Shown here one piece after another: positions 55,901 to 59,643 of a stretch of DNA of 59,643 nt. Positions within the stretch are counted from its first letter, which is position 1; each line of letters begins with the position of its first letter. A program made the position numbers and the translations under genes. The stretch spans positions 4,522,737-4,582,379 of the forward strand of contig FN649741.1 in NCBI GenBank assembly GCA_000310025.1, written 5' to 3'. This stretch comes from Ectocarpus siliculosus (lineage: Eukaryota > Sar > Phaeophyceae > Ectocarpales > Ectocarpaceae). The notes beneath the pieces were generated by a model. That model was not told where the DNA came from. It worked only from the letters and a program-made list of their open reading frames with translations, and searched no databases.

Positions 55901-56570
55901 TCAAGGTTCGAGGCACTGGAATACCCAACACCACCCGATTCGTATTTGAATGGACGCCCTTCGTACATAACGAAACAATCAGGAACGATTTTGTACTCAC
56001 CATGTTTTTGCAGAACGTGCCGAACTCCGACCCAGAGCCACCCAGGGCCGCCAGAAAATCTGGTGTCTCTCCTGTGTAAGGGTAAAATGCCCCACAAGCT
56101 TTTTTCACAGCGCCGTAGTCTCCTGTTTCTTTGGCGAAGAAGCAAACCGTCGTAAACGTCGGCTGGGAAGCTATGGTGAATGAGAAGCTAATGATTTCGG
56201 CTCGGTCCGTGGTATCGATGTCGGCAAAAAGATCTTCCTGTCGAATCCATTCTTCGATCTCCTCAGCTGTCTTGGCTTCCTTTGATTGGAGACAATCTTC
56301 AAACTTCTCCCACCGCCGTTCGAACTGAGCACCACGTCAAACGAAATAGAAGAGTTCAGGAGGGGAACTCGGGTGTCCTCATCACTTGTCTTGCTTGGCG
56401 ATAACGGTTCAACTCTGCCTTTTCGAGGGAGACTTAACCTGTCGTCTCAAAAGAGGAACTCTCATCAGAAACAAAAAAAGGAACCTCAAACATACTGTCC
56501 ACCGTACCTCCACCGTATTGGAACTACGTCGCTGACAGTCAATACGACGCTGATCCAACGCCCGTTCCAT
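46981..56570 (-). CDS. Large host gene with an array of symmetric Ala-rich cassette exons (about 853 aa model)
   Basis: My model has exons 56570-56508, 56324-56001, 55777-55693, 55501-55274, 54996-52989 (carries a transposon; 201 bp net), 52776-52720, 51579-51460, 50369-50298, 49986-49389 (carries a MITE; 156 bp net), 49173-48469, 48311-48210, 47594-47478 and 47312-46981. From exon 4 to the penultimate exon every exon is phase 1-1 and divisible by three. The total is 2562 bp, one open frame. Exon 2 ends in EFGTFCKNM. Exons 4 and 10 encode coiled coils (ECKKEIDSLREKIGKVHG; KRKLIQLQKMKVELQVQ). Most others are Ala/Pro/Ser linkers. The last has FKKVWKFLRSLGWKNVKG. At least one more cassette ends at 50807. 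Function unknown. Splice sites are by eye. Confidence 0.55.
49540..49973 (+). mobile_element. 434-bp MITE, copy 4, inside a host cassette exon
   Basis: Complete element flanked by the 8-bp duplication ACAGAAGC (49532-49539 and 49974-49981). It interrupts the Ala-rich exon 49986-49389. Removing 442 bp (element plus one duplication) leaves 156 bp in frame. Internal frames are the same lysine-rich ones as in other copies, with no transposase. Confidence 0.92.
53066..54870 (+). mobile_element. 1805-bp pogo/Tigger-like DNA transposon with perfect 27-bp TIRs
   Basis: The ends are perfect 27-bp inverted repeats starting CAGTGGGGGGCCCTC (53066-53092 and 54844-54870) and flanked by the TA duplication expected of the Tc1/mariner/pogo group (53064-53065, 54871-54872). 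Both subterminal regions are crowded with short direct and inverted TAGTGCCGG-type motifs, likely transposase-binding sites. The element encodes a DNA-binding protein but I see no DDE catalytic domain, so it is probably an internally deleted derivative. It sits inside an Ala-rich exon of the host gene. Confidence 0.9.
53322..53783 (+). CDS. Transposon-encoded zinc-finger plus psq/CENP-B-type HTH protein (N-terminal exon)
   Basis: The ATG at 53322 starts a protein with an N-terminal Cys/His cluster (MPCAEGELCLQ, HVCKGGCGG, LHGTCGSV, RICSSC), which may be a zinc finger. A basic linker follows, then a helix-turn-helix (LSNADKVEVLKLLDAKISHE and IADRFKCSERLVCKV) typical of the psq/CENP-B N-terminal domain of pogo-like transposases. 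The frame reaches a GTAGGT donor at 53784. A possible second exon is 54115-54222 (CAAGCAG acceptor, GTACGT donor). No DDE triad was found before the right end, so the encoded protein would bind the element's ends but not cut. Confidence 0.7.
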
Positions 56571-56755
56571 GTTCTTCACCCGAGTCCGATGTTCTCCGAA
56601 AGTCTCCGTCCTGTTGCCTCTTGGGATTAATCCATCAACACACTAAATATAAATAAAAAGTTCGGGGCGTGTTAGCATGACATATGGTGTGTTATGCATG
56701 ACATATGGTGTGTTATGTTTTCATGACATTGATCTTACGACACTTGCTCCCCAAC
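56571..56755. other. 5' flank of the large host gene, with short direct duplication
   Basis: This is the presumed 5' UTR and promoter of the minus-strand gene starting at 56570. It has an A/T-rich run at about 56640-56660 and a tandem duplication of about 20 bp (CATGACATATGGTGTGTTAT, twice, at about 56675-56715). It passes directly into the 87-bp repeat array. Confidence 0.4.
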
Positions 56756-59643
56756 AGCCACTTCACCAAGCAGTGTTCAACAATATACCCAGCGGTGCTT
56801 TGCTCACGACAGCTACCTTGTTTCGCCCTCGTGTATTTATATGCATCCACACCAAGCTGTGTTTGAAAGTACACCCCAGCGGTGCTTTGCTCACGACAGC
56901 TACCTTGTTTCGCCCTCGTGTATATTTATGCATCCACACCAAGCTGTGTTTGAAAATAAAAACCAGCGGTGCTCCGCTCACGACAGCCACCACGTTTCGC
57001 CCTCGTGTATATTTATGCATCCACACCAAGCTGTGTTTGAAAATAAAACCCAGCGGTGCTTTGCTCACGACAGCTACCTTGTTTCGCCCTCGTTACAATT
57101 CCTGATGCATCCACACCAAGCTGTGTTTGAAAGTACACCCCAGCGGTGCTTTGCTCACGACAGCCACCACGTTTCGCCCTCGTGTATATTTATGCATCCA
57201 CACCAAGCTGTGTTTGAAAGTACACCCCAGCGGTGCTTCGCTCACGACAGCCACCACGTTTCGCCCTCGTGTAAATTTATGCATCCACACCAAGCTGTGT
57301 TTGAAAATAAAACCCAGCGGTGCTTTGCTCATGACAGCCACCACGTTTCGCCCTCGTGTGTATTTATGCATCCACACCAAGCTGTATTGAAAATAAAAAC
57401 CAGCGGTGCTTTGCTCATGACAGCCACCACGTTTCGCCCTCGTGTATATTTATGCATCCACACCAAGCTGTGTTTGAAAATAAAACCCAGCGGTGCTTTG
57501 CTCATGACAGCCATCACGTTTCGCCCTCGTGTGTATTTATGCATCCACACCATGCTGTGTTTGAAAGTACACCCCAGCGGTGCTTTGCTCACGACAGCCA
57601 CCACGTTTCGCCCTCGTTACAATTCCTGATGCATCCACACCAAGCTGTGTTTGAAAATAAAACCCAGCGGTGCTTTGCTCATGACAGCCACCACGTTTCG
57701 CCCTCGTGTATTTTGATGCATCCACACCAAGCTGTGTTCGAAAGTACACCCCAGCGGTGCTTTGCTCACGACAGCCACCACGTTTTCGCCCTCGTGTATT
57801 TTTATGCATCCACACCATGCTGTGTTTGAAAGTACACCCCAGCGGTGCTTTGCTCACGACAGCCACCTTGTTTCGCCCTCGTGTATATTTATGCATCCAC
57901 ACCAAGCTGTGTTTGAAAATAAAACCCAGCGGTGCTTCGCTCACGACAGCCACCACGTTTCGCCCTCGTGTGTATTTATGCATCCACACCAAGCTGTGTT
58001 TGAAAGTACACCCCAGCGGTGCTTTGCTCACGACAGCCACCACGTTTCGCCCTCGTGTATATTTATGCATCCACACCAAGCTGTATTGAAAATAAAACCC
58101 AGCGGTGCTTTGCTCACGACAGCCACCACGTTTCGCCCTCGTGTATATTTATGCATCCACACCAAGCTGTGTTTGAAAATAAAACCCAGCGGTGCTTTGC
58201 TCATGACAGCCACCACGTTTCGCCCTCGTGTGTATTTATGCATCCACACCATGCTGTGTTTGAAAGTACACCCCAGCGGTGCTTTGCTCACGACAGCTAC
58301 CTTGTTTGACCCTAGTTACAATTCCTGATGCATCCACACCAAGCTGTGTTTGAAAATACACCCCAGCGGTGCTTTGCTCATGACAGCCACCACGTTTCGC
58401 CCTCGTGTATATTTATGCATCCACACCAAGCTGTGTTTGAAAATAAAAACCAGCGGTGCTTCGCTCACGACAGCCACCACGTTTCGCCCTCGTGTATATT
58501 TATGCATCCACATCAAGCTGTGTTTGAAAATAAAACCCAGCGGTGCTTCGCTCACGACAGCCACCACGTTTCGCCCTCGTGTAAATTTATGCATCCACAC
58601 CAAGCTGTGTTTGAAAATAAAACCAAGCGGTGCTTTGCTCATGACAGCCACCACGTTTCGCCCTCGTGTGTATATATGCATCCACACCATGCTGTGTTTG
58701 AAAGTACACCCCAGCGGTGCTTTGCTCACGACAGCCACCACGTTTCGCCCTCGTGTATATTTATGCATCCACACCATGCTGTGTTTGAAAGTACACCCCA
58801 GCGGTGCTTCGCTCACGACAGCCACCACGTTTCGCCCTCGTGTAAATTTATGCATCCACACCAAGCTGTGTTTGAAAATAAAACCAAGCGGTGCTTTGCT
58901 CATGACAGCCACCACGTTTCGCCCTCGTGTGTATATATGCATCCACACCATGCTGTGTTTGAAAATAAAACCCAGCGGTGCTTCGCTCACGACAGCCACC
59001 ACGTTTCGCCCTCGTGTATATTTATGCATCCACCCCAAGCTGTGTTTGAAAGTACACCCCAGCGGTGCTTTGCTCACGACAGCCACCACGTTTCGCCCTC
59101 GTGTATATTGATGCATCCACACCAAGCTGTGTTTGAAAATACACCCCAGCGGTGCTTCGCTCACGACAGCCACCACGTTTCGCCCTCGTGTATATTTATG
59201 CATCCACACCAAGCTGTGTTTGAAAGTACACCCCAGCGGTGCTTTGCTCACGACAGCCACCACGTTTCGCCCTCGTGTATATTTATGCATCCACACCAAG
59301 CTGTGTTTGAAAATACACCCCAGCGGTGCTTCGCTCACGACAGCCACCACGTTTCGCCCTCGTGTATATTTATGCATCCACACCAAGCTGTGTTTGAAAA
59401 TAAAACCCAGCGGTGCTTCGCTCACGACAGCCACCACGTTTCGCCCTCGTGTATATTTATGCATCCACACCATGCTGTGTTTGAAAATTAAACCCAGCGG
59501 TGCTTTGCTCACGACAGCCACCACGTTTCGCCCTCGTGTATATTTATGCATCCACACCACGCTGTGTTTGAAAATAAAACCCCGCGGTGCTTTGCTCATG
59601 ACAGCCACCACGTTTTACCCTCCTGTAGATTTATGCTTCCACA
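56756..59643. repeat. 87-bp tandem repeat array, about 33 copies, runs off the window
   Basis: Units start ATGCATCCACACCAAGCTGT and contain CAGCGGTGCTTTGCTCACGA and TTTCGCCCTCGTGTATATTT. Successive ATGCATCC starts lie at 56841, 56928 and 57015, a period of 87. A few units are longer (a GTTACAATTCCTG ending near 57091, 57615 and 58314) or a little shorter. Variants fall in classes (AAAGTACACC, AAATAAAACC or AAATACACC; CACGACAGC or CATGACAGC) mixed along the array. Because 87 is divisible by three, long open frames arise on both strands (for example 58328-59491 plus, 58316-59611 minus). I regard these as by-products. The first unit is degenerate. Confidence 0.95.

Noticed and set aside
58316-59611. 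Long repetitive protein gene on either strand of the tandem array
   Set aside because: Open frames follow from a period divisible by three; both strands are open, there is no start context, and variants are random with respect to codon position.
56756-59643. CRISPR-like array
   Set aside because: Units are tandem copies of a single 87-bp sequence with no unique spacers, in eukaryotic DNA.

Overview
The window reads as brown-algal (Ectocarpus-like) nuclear DNA carrying an integrated large DNA virus of the phaeovirus type (Phycodnaviridae; the EsV-1 and FsV group). Three things point there. The left part is dense, intronless and two-stranded, with genes typical of nucleocytoplasmic large DNA viruses: a SF2 helicase fused to a RING finger, ribonucleotide reductase large subunit, two clamp-loader subunits, a tyrosine recombinase and three hybrid histidine kinases. 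The right part has spliced genes, (CA)n tracts, two transposon families and a large tandem repeat. One assembly gap of 100 N (40757-40856) shows this is a scaffold. All identifications come from reading motifs; no database search was run. The RNR - histidine kinase - RFC - histidine kinase - RFC order recalls EsV-1 from memory and should be verified.

Layout. 1-31.4 kb: compact viral block of about 26 genes with short A/T-rich spacers. It covers replication and nucleotide supply (RNR, RFC2/4-like, RFC3-like, helicase), integration (tyrosine recombinase), signalling (PAS, phytochrome and MASE1-like hybrid kinases), protein folding (type I DnaJ), and membrane or secreted products (SLATT-like, class 3 lipase, several unknown TM proteins). 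One secreted viral gene is cut by a 434-bp MITE (27349-27782). 31.8-32.2 kb: a second MITE copy whose two flanks do not match. 32.3-38.5 kb: a second, more A/T-rich block of intronless genes (an anchored F5/8-type lectin and two long unknown proteins). Wedged inside it with 10-bp and 56-bp spacing are two spliced eukaryotic transcription genes, a SHAQKYF-type MYB and TAF13.

38.5-56.6 kb: host-type DNA. It holds an ankyrin-repeat gene, a partial gene with a stramenopile-type repeat domain, a small two-exon gene, and a minus-strand gene of about 9.6 kb (46981-56570). That gene can be assembled from at least 13 exons, of which a run of Ala/Pro-rich exons are all phase 1-1 and divisible by three. 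Two of these cassettes are interrupted by transposons: one by a MITE copy and one by a 1.8-kb pogo/Tigger-like element with perfect 27-bp inverted repeats. 56.76 kb to the window end: about 33 copies of an 87-bp tandem repeat.

How it fits together. The virus appears able to integrate (recombinase) and to couple its state to light or other cues (phytochrome and two further hybrid kinases). It then makes dNTPs and loads a sliding clamp. After integration it behaves like host chromatin: the same MITE family is found, with 8-bp target duplications, in host exons and in a viral gene, so this copy of that gene is dead. No capsid, DNA polymerase or packaging genes lie in the window, so completeness of the provirus cannot be judged here.
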